Source: Pseudoxanthomonas suwonensis
GTDB taxonomy: Bacteria; Pseudomonadota; Gammaproteobacteria; Xanthomonadales; Xanthomonadaceae
Direction: 5' to 3'
NCBI GenBank assembly: GCA_003240695.1
Contig: QFNC01000065.1
Span: 1 to 7,300, forward strand
Length of the DNA stretch: 7,300 nt
Shown here: piece after piece, positions 1 to 5,547 of the stretch
Layout of the letters: each line of letters begins with the position of its first letter
Numbering within the stretch: the stretch's first letter is position 1
Notes under the pieces: generated by a model
Databases searched by the model: none
What the model was told of the DNA's origin: nothing
The model's input: the letters and a program-made list of their open reading frames with translations, nothing else
Made by a program: the position numbers and the translations under genes

Positions 1-128
1 TGACTATCTTCAAGCGATAGCCCATTTTTTCGGGCAAAATCTGCAATCAGGTTCCGCTGGCGTTCCAGCGAGAACCCCTTTAACTGCTCGCTTGTGGACA
101 TACGAACGTATGAGATTAGACGCGGCAT
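1..128 (-). CDS. Large serine recombinase, N-terminal part (continues across the circular junction into 5686-7201)
   Basis: This is the 5' end of the recombinase whose remainder lies at the other end of the window; joining base 1 to base 7201 gives one 547-residue frame without a stop. The start is the ATG at 126-128. It is preceded by an AGGT ribosome-binding site at 137-140 (8 nt spacing), and the protein begins MPRLISYVRMSTSEQ. This matches the catalytic start of serine recombinases: Tyr7, Arg9 and nucleophile Ser11 in YVRMS, followed by the usual SEQ..GFSLERQ segment (Gln15 to Gln24). The serine would attack the DNA backbone and form a 5' phosphoserine link during strand exchange. Seen directly: motif, start and frame continuity. 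Known of the family: chemistry. The window piece encodes residues 1-42. Confidence is high because the same bases at 7202-7300 are in frame with the rest. Confidence 0.93.
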   Translation of the reverse strand, partial: MPRLISYVRMSTSEQLKGFSLERQRNLIADFARKNGLSLEDS

Positions 129-134
129 TGCTTG

Positions 135-163
135 ATACCTGTGAGCCTTGGCGTTACAGGTAT
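135..163. repeat. Nested inverted repeat upstream of the recombinase, candidate att site or operator
   Basis: ATACCTGT (135-142) and ACAGGTAT (156-163) are perfect 8 bp inverted arms. Between them lies a second, almost coaxial pair, GCC-TT-GGC (145-152), centred on a TT dinucleotide. The repeat begins 6 nt upstream of the recombinase start codon and covers its ribosome-binding site and predicted transcription start. Large serine integrases act on roughly symmetric sites of about 40-50 bp with a central dinucleotide, often beside the integrase gene, so this is a candidate attachment or crossover site. An autoregulatory operator is the main alternative. The predicted +1 (near 155) lies inside the repeat, so the transcript would not carry both arms. 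That favours a DNA-level role over an RNA hairpin. Confidence 0.55.
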
Positions 164-191
164 TATACGACAGACTTGATCAAGTCGTCCA
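162..191 (-). promoter_or_regulatory. Predicted promoter of the recombinase gene
   Basis: On the minus strand a perfect TATAAT -10 box occupies 167-162. A weak -35 match, TGGACG, lies at 191-186 with an 18 bp spacer. Transcription would begin near 155, leaving a leader of about 27 nt before the ATG at 128. The spacer contains a 14 bp palindrome, and the -10 box abuts an inverted repeat, so the promoter looks regulated. The -10 is strong by sequence, the -35 is not. Confidence 0.5.
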
Positions 192-363
192 TATTTAACC
201 TGTAAGACTCATTTTCACGCACCTGTATTTTCATCAAGGTCGATTTTTGTGGTTGAACTCGTTCAAGCATAAAAATTGAGCACATACAAAATTTTATATA
301 AAACACCCGATTAAGGTCCAACCCTAAATCATCATTATCGTCCAACCTAAAAAATATTTTCAC
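163..363 (-). CDS. Doubtful small hypothetical protein (66 aa) upstream of the recombinase
   Basis: This frame starts with GTG at 363-361 and ends with a TAA that overlaps the TATAAT box of the recombinase promoter. The product has an acidic N-terminal stretch (FRLDDNDDLGLDL, residues 5-17), a short cysteine-containing hydrophobic patch (about residues 20-32) and a polar C-terminus. I recognise no family. No convincing Shine-Dalgarno sequence precedes the GTG. If it is real, it lies directly upstream of the recombinase in the same direction. That is a position where recombination directionality factors or regulators can be found, but nothing in the sequence itself shows such a role. It may simply be a chance open frame in AT-rich DNA. 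Confidence 0.25.
   Translation of the reverse strand: MKIFFRLDDNDDLGLDLNRVFYIKFCMCSIFMLERVQPQKSTLMKIQVRENESYRLNMDDLIKSVV
173..186. promoter_or_regulatory. 14 bp perfect palindrome, candidate operator in the recombinase promoter
   Basis: GACTTGATCAAGTC is a perfect palindrome. It is flanked by GAC (169-171) and GTC (187-189), which nearly extend the symmetry with one extra base on the left. It lies between the predicted -35 and -10 boxes of the recombinase promoter, where a bound dimer would block RNA polymerase. Which protein binds is unknown; the recombinase and the element's ribbon-helix-helix proteins are candidates by inference only. The same bases also lie within the last codons of the doubtful 66 aa ORF. 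Confidence 0.5.
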
Positions 364-773
364 TTTACTATTGACACCGTTTTTCTTTGAATTTAAGCCA
401 TAAAATGACTATCTCGAAAATCGAAATATCAAAAAAATGAGATAAAAACATATAAAAAAATACATGCACCTTTTTAGTGCACTCACGGAAATAGGTCAAA
501 AACAGTCGATTATTTTTCTTGTGAACCATAGTAAAGGAAAAATATCACACCCTCTAAAAACGGCTATATCGTGCGTTTTAATTTTTCAAGATTTTACTGG
601 CCAAAGTGCGTTTGCTTCTAAACATGCGAACTTGATTCGCAATAACCAGATGCTTTTGATTTTGCTCTTCTTGGATAACTCTTAAATAAGTGTCGCAAGC
701 TGATTTTACAAGGTTTTCTGACCGTTTCTGATTTTGAAAAAACTAGCATCTCTTAAATTCGATTAATAAAAAC
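364..773. other. AT-rich non-coding region upstream of rep
   Basis: About 410 bp without a convincing gene. A 73-codon plus-strand frame at 464-685 has no good ribosome-binding site and no recognisable domain, so I do not call it. Small structures visible are TATCTC (410-415) facing GAGATA (439-444); an AT-rich imperfect pair near 555-562 and 574-580; and a hairpin with TGCGAA (625-630) facing TTCGCA (636-641) around a 5 nt loop. A TTGACA at 371-376 has no good -10 partner at normal spacing. The region may hold replication-origin, single-strand-origin or regulatory RNA functions, as expected upstream of a rolling-circle rep gene, but none can be assigned from sequence alone. Confidence 0.4.
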
Positions 774-789
774 TATGTATTTATTTGAC
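774..789 (+). repeat. Shared 16 bp promoter box, copy 1 (rep)
   Basis: TATGTATTTATTTGAC here is identical to 2759-2774, ahead of the ribbon-helix-helix gene. It covers the upstream flank and the first five bases of the -35 hexamer of the rep promoter. Identity at two promoters suggests a common regulator binding site, or a shared promoter derived by duplication. Confidence 0.6.
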
Positions 790-812
790 AATCTAATATG
801 GCGTGATATTAG
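785..812 (+). promoter_or_regulatory. Predicted rep promoter
   Basis: A perfect TTGACA -35 (785-790) is followed after 16 bp by TATTAG (807-812) as the likely -10. A second TATTAG at 813-818 is too far away. Transcription would start near 819, giving a leader of about 20 nt before the rep ATG. The -35 overlaps the 16 bp box shared with the ribbon-helix-helix promoter, so repression there would limit copy number (inference). Confidence 0.55.
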
Positions 813-840
813 TATTAGTAAGTAAACAAAAAAGGCTCGC

Positions 841-2424
841 ATGATATTTCTTCCACAAACAATAATTCTTGAAAATCTTACACCTGAATTCTTCTTTGCA
901 GAATGCGAAAGACAGTATATTTTTGAGCGAGCTATCGAAAAGAAACTGACCTCGAAAGAATATTATGAAAACAAGTTAAATAATTCATCAGAAAGAAAGC
1001 ATGAAGCCTTAGTCAAAGAAATACGAAACCTTAAACAAAAAATCACTTGGGTTGCATCGTGCGACGAATATAAATGCTGGAAGATACAAAACAAGTATGC
1101 ACTTACTGGCGACTTGGACGAAATCGTCAAGAATATCACGTTCGTTTTCAAGAAAATTCAAGAAAACCTAATTATAAAGAAAAGAAATCTCAAAAATGAC
1201 GATTGCGGCGAAAACGTGCTCTCACATATAAATCATAATTGGGATATCGGCTACGGCATCAAAATAAAAGATATCAAAGGGTCAGCTATAAAAGACAAGC
1301 TCATCAACATTGCTGATGAGAAAAAGCTCAAATTACAAATAAAAAGAATACAAAAACAGCGAAGCGAACTTTCAAAGCTGAACTCAGGCTTGATTGGTTC
1401 GGGTCAAGCATATGAGATTTGTAGTGATGAAGTTGTTCGCAATAGAGAAGCTGACGAAGCCAGCCAGCTTGATTACATCATGAAGAAAACTCTTGTTAAT
1501 GAAAACAATAAGAAAATCCCACTATGGAAAGTAGCAAGCACTGAAAAGCAAAGATTTGCCGAGCTATATATTCAAGTATCATCATTAGATGCTTACGCTA
1601 AAAATCTTGACTATAAGCCTCTATTTATCACGTTCACTGCTCCGGCAAGATTTCACCCCAAACCATCGAAGGGGGTTAGTTCATGGGATGGCTCAACACC
1701 AAAAGAAAGCAATGATTACTTGAAAGGCTTATGGAATGCTTTTAGAAAGGACATTCATAGACATAAGATTGAGATGAATGGTTTCTGGGCTGTTGAACCT
1801 CACAAAGACCAGTGCTTTCATAAGCACGCTTTAATGTATGTCAACAAGAAACATTATGACGAATTAGTAATCTTGATTAACAAACATTTTAGACACTCGG
1901 AAAACGCCGTAAAAATTGAAGAAATCGACACAAAAAAAAGCAAGGCAACATCATATGTGATGAAGTATCTAACTAAGTCATTCAATATGGATTTCGAGCT
2001 GAAAGGCGGCGTCCTAAATGTAGATAAGTTGGAAATCAATAATCACAAAAAAGTGAGAGCCGTTCAAGCATTGTGGGGTGTGCGTAGATATGCAATGTTT
2101 GGCGTTAAAAACACGCTTTCTTTATGGCGGGAATTGAAAAGAAAGCCTTTTTTAAAGGGCAAGAACGAAGTTATTGATAGAGCGTTCGCATTTGTAGAAA
2201 AAAACGACTTCGTTGGGTTCTCTATCCTTGCGAATGGAATGCTAAAAATAATGAGACTATACAGCAAAATACAGGTCTTTAAGAATGACCTGCTCGGTGA
2301 TGTGTTCGGAAAAAGATTAATAGGCAAATACATAATTGATTTAAGCACAAACGAGATGATTGACATAAAGTCGGATTTCAAAATTGTTGATACCGCATTG
2401 ATTGACGCCACCGGAGTTCAATAA
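841..2424 (+). CDS. Rolling-circle replication initiator, P2 gpA-like HUH endonuclease
   Basis: Initiator that would nick the replicon's origin, stay attached by a tyrosine and prime rolling-circle replication. The 527 aa protein shows the three HUH motifs in order. Motif 1 is FITFTAPARFHP (residues 262-273). Motif 2 is H327-K-H329, in the context EPHKDQCFHKHALMYV. Motif 3 is SYVMKYLTKS, with Tyr372 and Tyr376 spaced YxxxY. Two tyrosines at this spacing are typical of phiX174 gpA and P2 gpA. The later stretch W412-GVRRY and LSLWRELKR (residues 426-434) resembles the conserved tail of the phage replication gene A family. The N-terminal 200 residues are lysine-rich and probably helical. P2 gpA is longer (over 700 aa), so this is a compact version. 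The ATG at 841 follows AAGG with suitable spacing. It has its own promoter and is followed by two small same-strand genes. The gene appears more AT-rich than the mobilization genes, suggesting a separate origin. Confidence 0.88.
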   Translation: MIFLPQTIILENLTPEFFFAECERQYIFERAIEKKLTSKEYYENKLNNSSERKHEALVKEIRNLKQKITWVASCDEYKCWKIQNKYALTGDLDEIVKNITFVFKKIQENLIIKKRNLKNDDCGENVLSHINHNWDIGYGIKIKDIKGSAIKDKLINIADEKKLKLQIKRIQKQRSELSKLNSGLIGSGQAYEICSDEVVRNREADEASQLDYIMKKTLVNENNKKIPLWKVASTEKQRFAELYIQVSSLDAYAKNLDYKPLFITFTAPARFHPKPSKGVSSWDGSTPKESNDYLKGLWNAFRKDIHRHKIEMNGFWAVEPHKDQCFHKHALMYVNKKHYDELVILINKHFRHSENAVKIEEIDTKKSKATSYVMKYLTKSFNMDFELKGGVLNVDKLEINNHKKVRAVQALWGVRRYAMFGVKNTLSLWRELKRKPFLKGKNEVIDRAFAFVEKNDFVGFSILANGMLKIMRLYSKIQVFKNDLLGDVFGKRLIGKYIIDLSTNEMIDIKSDFKIVDTALIDATGVQ

Positions 2425-2436
2425 ATATATATTTAT
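2421..2436. repeat. 16 bp perfect AT palindrome after rep
   Basis: ATAAATATATATTTAT is a perfect palindrome that overlaps the rep stop codon and ends just before the predicted -35 (2440-2445) of the next gene. Related half-sites (ATTTATT, AATAAATATATA) occur at the rep and ribbon-helix-helix promoters. It could be an operator for a small dimeric regulator. AT-rich palindromes also arise by chance, so confidence in function is moderate. Confidence 0.45.
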
Positions 2437-2439
2437 CTA

Positions 2440-2467
2440 TTGAATATTTACAATCATATGTTATATT
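2440..2467 (+). promoter_or_regulatory. Predicted promoter for the 70 aa gene
   Basis: TTGAAT (2440-2445) and TATATT (2462-2467) are separated by 16 bp, the same spacing as the rep promoter. The -35 is directly downstream of the 16 bp AT palindrome. This suggests the small gene can be expressed apart from rep. Confidence 0.45.
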
Positions 2468-2493
2468 ATAACCATGAACAGGAGATTATGACA

Positions 2494-2706
2494 ATGCAAC
2501 TAATAAGAGTTACTAGCAAAAGGAAAGAAATCTTAAAATATACTAAAAAACTAGGACTTGATGGTTTGTATACGAACGTTAAGAATGCACATAGCAAAAG
2601 CGTTTGCCATTTGATTTTTGACCCACTAGATGGCACGTTCAAGGTTTTGGAGGACCAAAGTAGAGTACCTTACGAATATCAAGATGCATCTATAAGAGAC
2701 CTATAA
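2494..2706 (+). CDS. Small hypothetical protein (70 aa) between rep and the ribbon-helix-helix gene
   Basis: I do not recognise a family. The product begins MQLIRVTSKRKEILKYTKKL, with a basic N-terminal half (many Lys/Arg in the first 20 residues). A middle part, SKSVCHLIFDPLDGTFKVL, alternates hydrophobic and polar residues like beta strands, and the end is acidic. A short, basic, mixed alpha-beta protein next to rep could be a copy-control or accessory replication protein, but this is inference. The frame is open from 2440. However, an AGGAG at 2480-2484 supports ATG 2494 (9 nt spacing) or ATG 2488 (only 3 nt), so the protein is 70 or 72 aa. A good promoter upstream and a clear hairpin-T terminator directly after it argue that the gene is real and is its own transcription unit. 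Confidence 0.65.
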   Translation: MQLIRVTSKRKEILKYTKKLGLDGLYTNVKNAHSKSVCHLIFDPLDGTFKVLEDQSRVPYEYQDASIRDL

Positions 2707-2710
2707 CGAA

Positions 2711-2732
2711 GCCAGCAAGTGCTGGTTTTTTT
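2711..2732 (+). terminator. Rho-independent terminator after the 70 aa gene
   Basis: CCAGC (2712-2716) pairs with GCTGG (2721-2725) around the loop AAGT, with a possible extra G-T pair outside. Seven T residues follow at 2726-2732. It begins 5 nt after the stop codon. It separates rep and the 70 aa gene from the ribbon-helix-helix gene, which has its own promoter. Confidence 0.85.
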
Positions 2733-2758
2733 GTGCCCGAATTTTATGATGCTAAATA

Positions 2759-2774
2759 TATGTATTTATTTGAC
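2759..2774 (+). repeat. Shared 16 bp promoter box, copy 2 (ribbon-helix-helix gene)
   Basis: Identical to 774-789 upstream of rep. Here the box is also the left half of a loose inverted repeat. TATATGTATTTATT (2757-2770) faces AATAAATATATACATATA (2795-2812), which matches its reverse complement apart from a 4 bp insertion. The two halves bracket the promoter, a layout that fits autoregulation by the downstream ribbon-helix-helix protein. Confidence 0.6.
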
Positions 2775-2797
2775 TTTGCTTTTGTTTGTGCTCTAAT
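2770..2797 (+). promoter_or_regulatory. Predicted promoter of the ribbon-helix-helix gene
   Basis: TTGACT (2770-2775) and TCTAAT (2792-2797) are separated by 16 bp, matching the architecture of the rep promoter. Transcription would start near 2804, about 20 nt before the ATG. The -35 lies within the shared 16 bp box. Confidence 0.5.
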
Positions 2798-2826
2798 AAA
2801 TATATACATATAAGAAAAGGAGTATT

Positions 2827-3051
2827 ATGAGAAAGCCAAAAGCAAAAGCCAACTTAAAACCCTGCACCATTATATTGGACGCCGAAACACTCAATCAATT
2901 TAAGGCGATAGCGAAGGAGCACAAGTTTCCTTTGTCTCGTTTTTTAAATGACTGCATGAAAGAATACTTGAATGTAAGCAAGGTTAACGGGTTCAACAAA
3001 GATGTAACGCTACAAGTGGGGATTAGGAACTTTCAAAACCAAGACAAATAA
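2827..3051 (+). CDS. Small ribbon-helix-helix (CopG/Arc-like) protein, probable plasmid regulator
   Basis: A 74 aa basic protein. Residues 13-48 fit a ribbon-helix-helix DNA-binding fold. A short strand (CTIILD, residues 13-18) is followed by one helix (ETLNQFKAIAKEHK), a turn with proline and serine (FPLSRF), and a second helix ending DCMKEYL. Such proteins bind DNA as dimers through the strand and often repress plasmid rep genes and their own promoter (known for the family). The N-terminus has several lysines, and residues 49-74 form a polar tail. A strong ribosome-binding site AAGGAG (2817-2822) sits 4 nt before the ATG. It is transcribed alone, from a promoter that shares a 16 bp box with rep. 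This makes copy-number control the best inferred role. An accessory mobilization role is the main alternative. The fold is assigned by pattern only. Confidence 0.65.
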   Translation: MRKPKAKANLKPCTIILDAETLNQFKAIAKEHKFPLSRFLNDCMKEYLNVSKVNGFNKDVTLQVGIRNFQNQDK

Positions 3052-3073
3052 AGCCCTGATAGGGCTATTTATT
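3052..3073. terminator. Convergent bidirectional terminator
   Basis: AGCCCT (3052-3057) and AGGGCT (3061-3066) form a 6 bp stem with a GAT loop. The plus strand continues ATTTATTT and the minus strand TTTATTTG. The hairpin fills the 13 bp gap between the ribbon-helix-helix stop codon (3049-3051) and the relaxase stop codon (3067-3065), overlapping the latter. It can therefore end transcription from both sides. The T tracts are interrupted, so efficiency may be modest. Confidence 0.7.
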
Positions 3074-4930
3074 TAACTGCGGCTTTAAGTCAAACTTAAC
3101 CGCCCTTTTATTTGCCATCTGTGCTTTAAAAGCTTGTTCAAGCTGTTTTGCTGCCGCTGGGTCTCTTTCTTTAATTTCATCAAATAGATTATAAAGCTTC
3201 TGCCTAAATTCATATTGTCGCTTAACCTCGCCAGTTTTTATGCCATTACGATTGTCTGGAATGTTGTCCATTTCTCTATGCCCCGCAATGTCTCGCGTGC
3301 TGCTGCCCGGAAATAAGCTTTTCGTTAGTCTCGATTGCAACCATTCAAATTCTTCAACAATTTCATCATTCGAATATGTTGAATAGTCGCCATCGACCTT
3401 ATGGTTTTCAGGCTCTGGAATCGGCTCCGGTGTCATCGGTGTGTAAAGGTCATCTACGGCAGGCTCTACTGGTGTAGGTGTCTCTAAGGCCTTTGTAGGA
3501 GCTTCTGCGACTGGTTTATGGTCGGCTGTCTCAAATTCTCTCATCAACTCATCTATCAAATCGTCATTGGTGGCTGCCACCTTGTGTTGGTCTACCTGAC
3601 TTGTTGGCTCTGTGGCCTTCTCTGGTGTGTTTTGAACAGGCGTAGGCATGGCTGGTGGAACAATGACAGGCTCAACTGATTTAAGCTCTTCTACGGCTTC
3701 CTTGGCCTTCCATTTCTGAGCTTGCAATTCATAGTCAGCTTTTCTTTGCTCAAGCTCTTTCAAGTCTTGTTGAGTGGGTTTATATCCTGACAATGTGAAG
3801 CCCTTGGCTTCAAGATTCATCATCTTGAACTCCATCCACATTTTCTTTTTTGCGTAGTCTGGTCCGCTGACATACAGTGGCCCCGGCTTCTTCATGTCAG
3901 TTGTAAGACGTTGAAGCCCGGCCTTTATGCTGTCTCTTGATAAGTCTTGAAATGTAACTTTTGAAGGGTCTTTATGGTATTCAAAAGCCTTCTGGCTGGT
4001 AGAGCTTTTAAAGAAGTGCTCTACATTGCTGCCGGATTCTTGATGTGTAAATTTCTTTTCAAGGACGGTTTTGTATTTATTCTTTTTAAGAAAGTCAACA
4101 TCTTCATTTGTAGAAAGGTTTAATTCATCATTGTATCTACGAGCTTTTTTTGAATAGTGCTCCATCAATTGACTGAATTGGTGCTGCTCTTGAAGCTTGT
4201 TTTTTAGTTTCGAGTGTTGAATACCTAACTCACTGGCCTTGAATGTTTGGCCTTCTTTTTCTAATGAATAGGAGTTCTGTCCATTCGGGATAATGTCAAA
4301 CCCTTGCTTGTGAAGGTTAGCAAGGAAAGCCGTTGTTGTGGTTGCACCAATGAAAGCTTTTTCAATTTGAGACTTGAATTGTTTTTTATGTGATTTGATA
4401 CCTCTTACTTCAAGAGCTTTTTCGTGGTTGCTCTCTGGTGGTTTTGTTTCTAAGTCAGGGTTTAAAGATTTCCTATTTTCGACTTTAAATAGATTGTGCT
4501 TATGTTCAAGCTCAGTCAATTTAGCTTCAATAATTCTGTAATCATCAACTTGATTATATATTTTATTGTTGAAGTCTCTGGGTGCCCATACAAAGTGGAC
4601 ATGGATTTGTTTAGTGTCTGTATGGACAGCAAAAGCGTGCTCACGGTTTAATCCGTGAGTATCTGAATAAAGTTCTTTTGCTATGGCAAGAGCTTGTTCG
4701 GGTGTGATTTTGTCGGATGGGTCAAAAGATACCATTTCGTGAAAACTGGTATTTTGCTGCTTGCCTTTGCAAGCCTTATCGAATTTCTTGGCTAGAAACT
4801 CTATAAATTCTTGCGTTGTTCCTGTTTGAAGTCTGTTGCTCTCTATAAGGGCTGATTTCTTCAAAGCATATCCAAGGGTGTTTTGTGTTTCTCCTTTTGA
4901 CTTCTGCGTGCTCAATTTCTCTCTTATCAT
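3065..4930 (-). CDS. mobA: Mobilization relaxase (MobA/VirD2-type) with LPD7-like region
   Basis: Relaxase that would nick oriT and lead the single strand into a helper conjugation channel. The 621 aa product has an N-terminal relaxase domain. Tyr21 (LGYALKK) is the likely nucleophile. Motif II resembles HEMVSFDPSD (residues 64-73). The metal-binding HUH motif is H103 with H110-V-H112 (HTDTKQIHVHFVWAPRDF). Residues 186-248 look like the accessory segment that follows many MobA domains (GFDIIPNGQNSYSLEKEG). Residues 350-395 (PLYVSG..., GYKPTQQDLKEL) resemble the LPD7 domain found in some relaxases. A proline/threonine-rich acidic linker (420-510) precedes a helical tail. An AGGA site 4 nt before the ATG supports this start. 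The gene lies 16 nt after mobC, so the two form an operon. The MOBP family is likely because of the MobC partner, but the exact class is inference. No DNA primase or helicase motif was seen. Confidence 0.87.
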   Translation of the reverse strand: MIREKLSTQKSKGETQNTLGYALKKSALIESNRLQTGTTQEFIEFLAKKFDKACKGKQQNTSFHEMVSFDPSDKITPEQALAIAKELYSDTHGLNREHAFAVHTDTKQIHVHFVWAPRDFNNKIYNQVDDYRIIEAKLTELEHKHNLFKVENRKSLNPDLETKPPESNHEKALEVRGIKSHKKQFKSQIEKAFIGATTTTAFLANLHKQGFDIIPNGQNSYSLEKEGQTFKASELGIQHSKLKNKLQEQHQFSQLMEHYSKKARRYNDELNLSTNEDVDFLKKNKYKTVLEKKFTHQESGSNVEHFFKSSTSQKAFEYHKDPSKVTFQDLSRDSIKAGLQRLTTDMKKPGPLYVSGPDYAKKKMWMEFKMMNLEAKGFTLSGYKPTQQDLKELEQRKADYELQAQKWKAKEAVEELKSVEPVIVPPAMPTPVQNTPEKATEPTSQVDQHKVAATNDDLIDELMREFETADHKPVAEAPTKALETPTPVEPAVDDLYTPMTPEPIPEPENHKVDGDYSTYSNDEIVEEFEWLQSRLTKSLFPGSSTRDIAGHREMDNIPDNRNGIKTGEVKRQYEFRQKLYNLFDEIKERDPAAAKQLEQAFKAQMANKRAVKFDLKPQLNK

Positions 4931-4946
4931 ACTATCCTGCGGCTGT

Positions 4947-5309
4947 TTATTTTAAAGTGATTTTTTCTTCGTGCTCAACAAGCTTTGAATAAAGTTGGTC
5001 AAAGGTTTTTTTGGCATTATTGAACAACTCAATATTTTTCTCTACCAAATCCACTTTCCCCAAATTAATTGCCCTTGCCATTTGATTTAAATTATTTCCC
5101 ATTTTATTCAAGTCAGCCTCTGCCTTCCCAACATACTCGATAAATCTTTCATTTCTTATCTCGATAACATTGCACCCATTAACTGCTAGATGTTCAATGT
5201 ACTTCGCCTGACTAATGCCCAGCAAAGCTGCATTAGCAACAATTTTGTCTTTTGCTTCTTTTGAAACTCTGACATTAAATTGCTCACCATTTCTTTTTTT
5301 CTTACTCAT
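4947..5309 (-). CDS. mobC: MobC-family mobilization accessory protein
   Basis: Relaxosome accessory protein that would bind oriT and help the relaxase melt and nick DNA. The 120 aa product starts MSKKKRNGEQFNVRVSKEAK. A ribbon-helix-helix-like region comes first (FNVRVSKEAKDKIVANAALLGISQAKYIEHL), followed by the MobC signature LNKMGNNLNQMARAINLG. The C-terminal 45 residues are probably a coiled helix. I chose the ATG at 5309-5307 because GAGGA (minus strand, 5319-5315) lies 5 nt upstream. An in-frame ATG at 5354 would add 15 residues but has only a weak AGG before it and would run through an inverted repeat. The gene lies 16 nt upstream of the relaxase, and the probable oriT region lies upstream. 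Its upstream DNA contains a weak minus-strand promoter candidate around 5510-5545, with no clear match. Confidence 0.86.
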   Translation of the reverse strand: MSKKKRNGEQFNVRVSKEAKDKIVANAALLGISQAKYIEHLAVNGCNVIEIRNERFIEYVGKAEADLNKMGNNLNQMARAINLGKVDLVEKNIELFNNAKKTFDQLYSKLVEHEEKITLK

Positions 5310-5339
5310 AGTTGTCCTCGTAATATGTTTATTTTCTGG

Positions 5340-5487
5340 AATGTCCGAAGACATTTCAGCTACCTGCTTTTGATTTTATTTTCAAACGAAGTGCAGAAAA
5401 TCGAGCAGGGAAGTAAGTGAAAAATGTCGAAGACTTTTGAACGGTAGGATAAAAACGAAGTTTTTTCCTATACATTCCCATTGCTCG
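5340..5487. other. oriT: Candidate origin of transfer (oriT) with nested inverted repeats
   Basis: The region directly upstream of mobC is rich in symmetric elements. AATGTC (5340-5345) faces GACATT (5350-5355). ATGTCGAAGAC (5425-5435) repeats the same core as ATGTCCGAAGAC (5341-5352). An 11-12 bp imperfect hairpin pairs 5445-5456 with 5460-5470 around a GAA loop, with a single bulged T. A wider pair, CGAGCA-GGGAA (5402-5412), faces 5475-5487 with a 2 nt insertion. Mobilizable plasmids commonly carry oriT beside mobC, with an inverted repeat ahead of the nick. On the minus strand TATCCTACC (5450-5442) follows the hairpin and partly resembles the IncP-type nick core (ATCCTG). The nick position is not established, so oriT is inferred from location and structure. 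Confidence 0.5.
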
Positions 5488-5547
5488 CCTTCTTTTCTCT
5501 TGACTTCATATTATTATGCTAACTCAAGTTTAAAAGATTTCAATAGT

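Noticed and set aside
405..414. ATGACTATCT shared with 7201-7210 near the junction
   Set aside because: A 10 bp match in AT-rich DNA is expected by chance, and it is not continued on either side.
464..685. 73-codon plus-strand open frame upstream of rep
   Set aside because: It has no ribosome-binding site and no recognisable domain, and its composition resembles translated AT-rich non-coding DNA.
2064..2411. 115-codon minus-strand frame within rep
   Set aside because: It lies antisense inside a well-supported gene with conserved motifs and has no recognisable domain of its own.
2440..2493. Upstream start for the small gene after rep
   Set aside because: The extra residues would run through the predicted promoter. 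The AGGAG at 2480-2484 points to a start at 2494 or 2488.
5310..5354. Longer MobC starting at the ATG at 5354
   Set aside because: Only a weak AGG precedes it, whereas the ATG at 5309 has GAGGA at 5 nt. The extra codons coincide with an inverted repeat.
5442..5450. Definite IncP-type nick site
   Set aside because: TATCCTACC differs from the ATCCTG core at its last core base, and no other RP4-like context is present, so it is only a hint.
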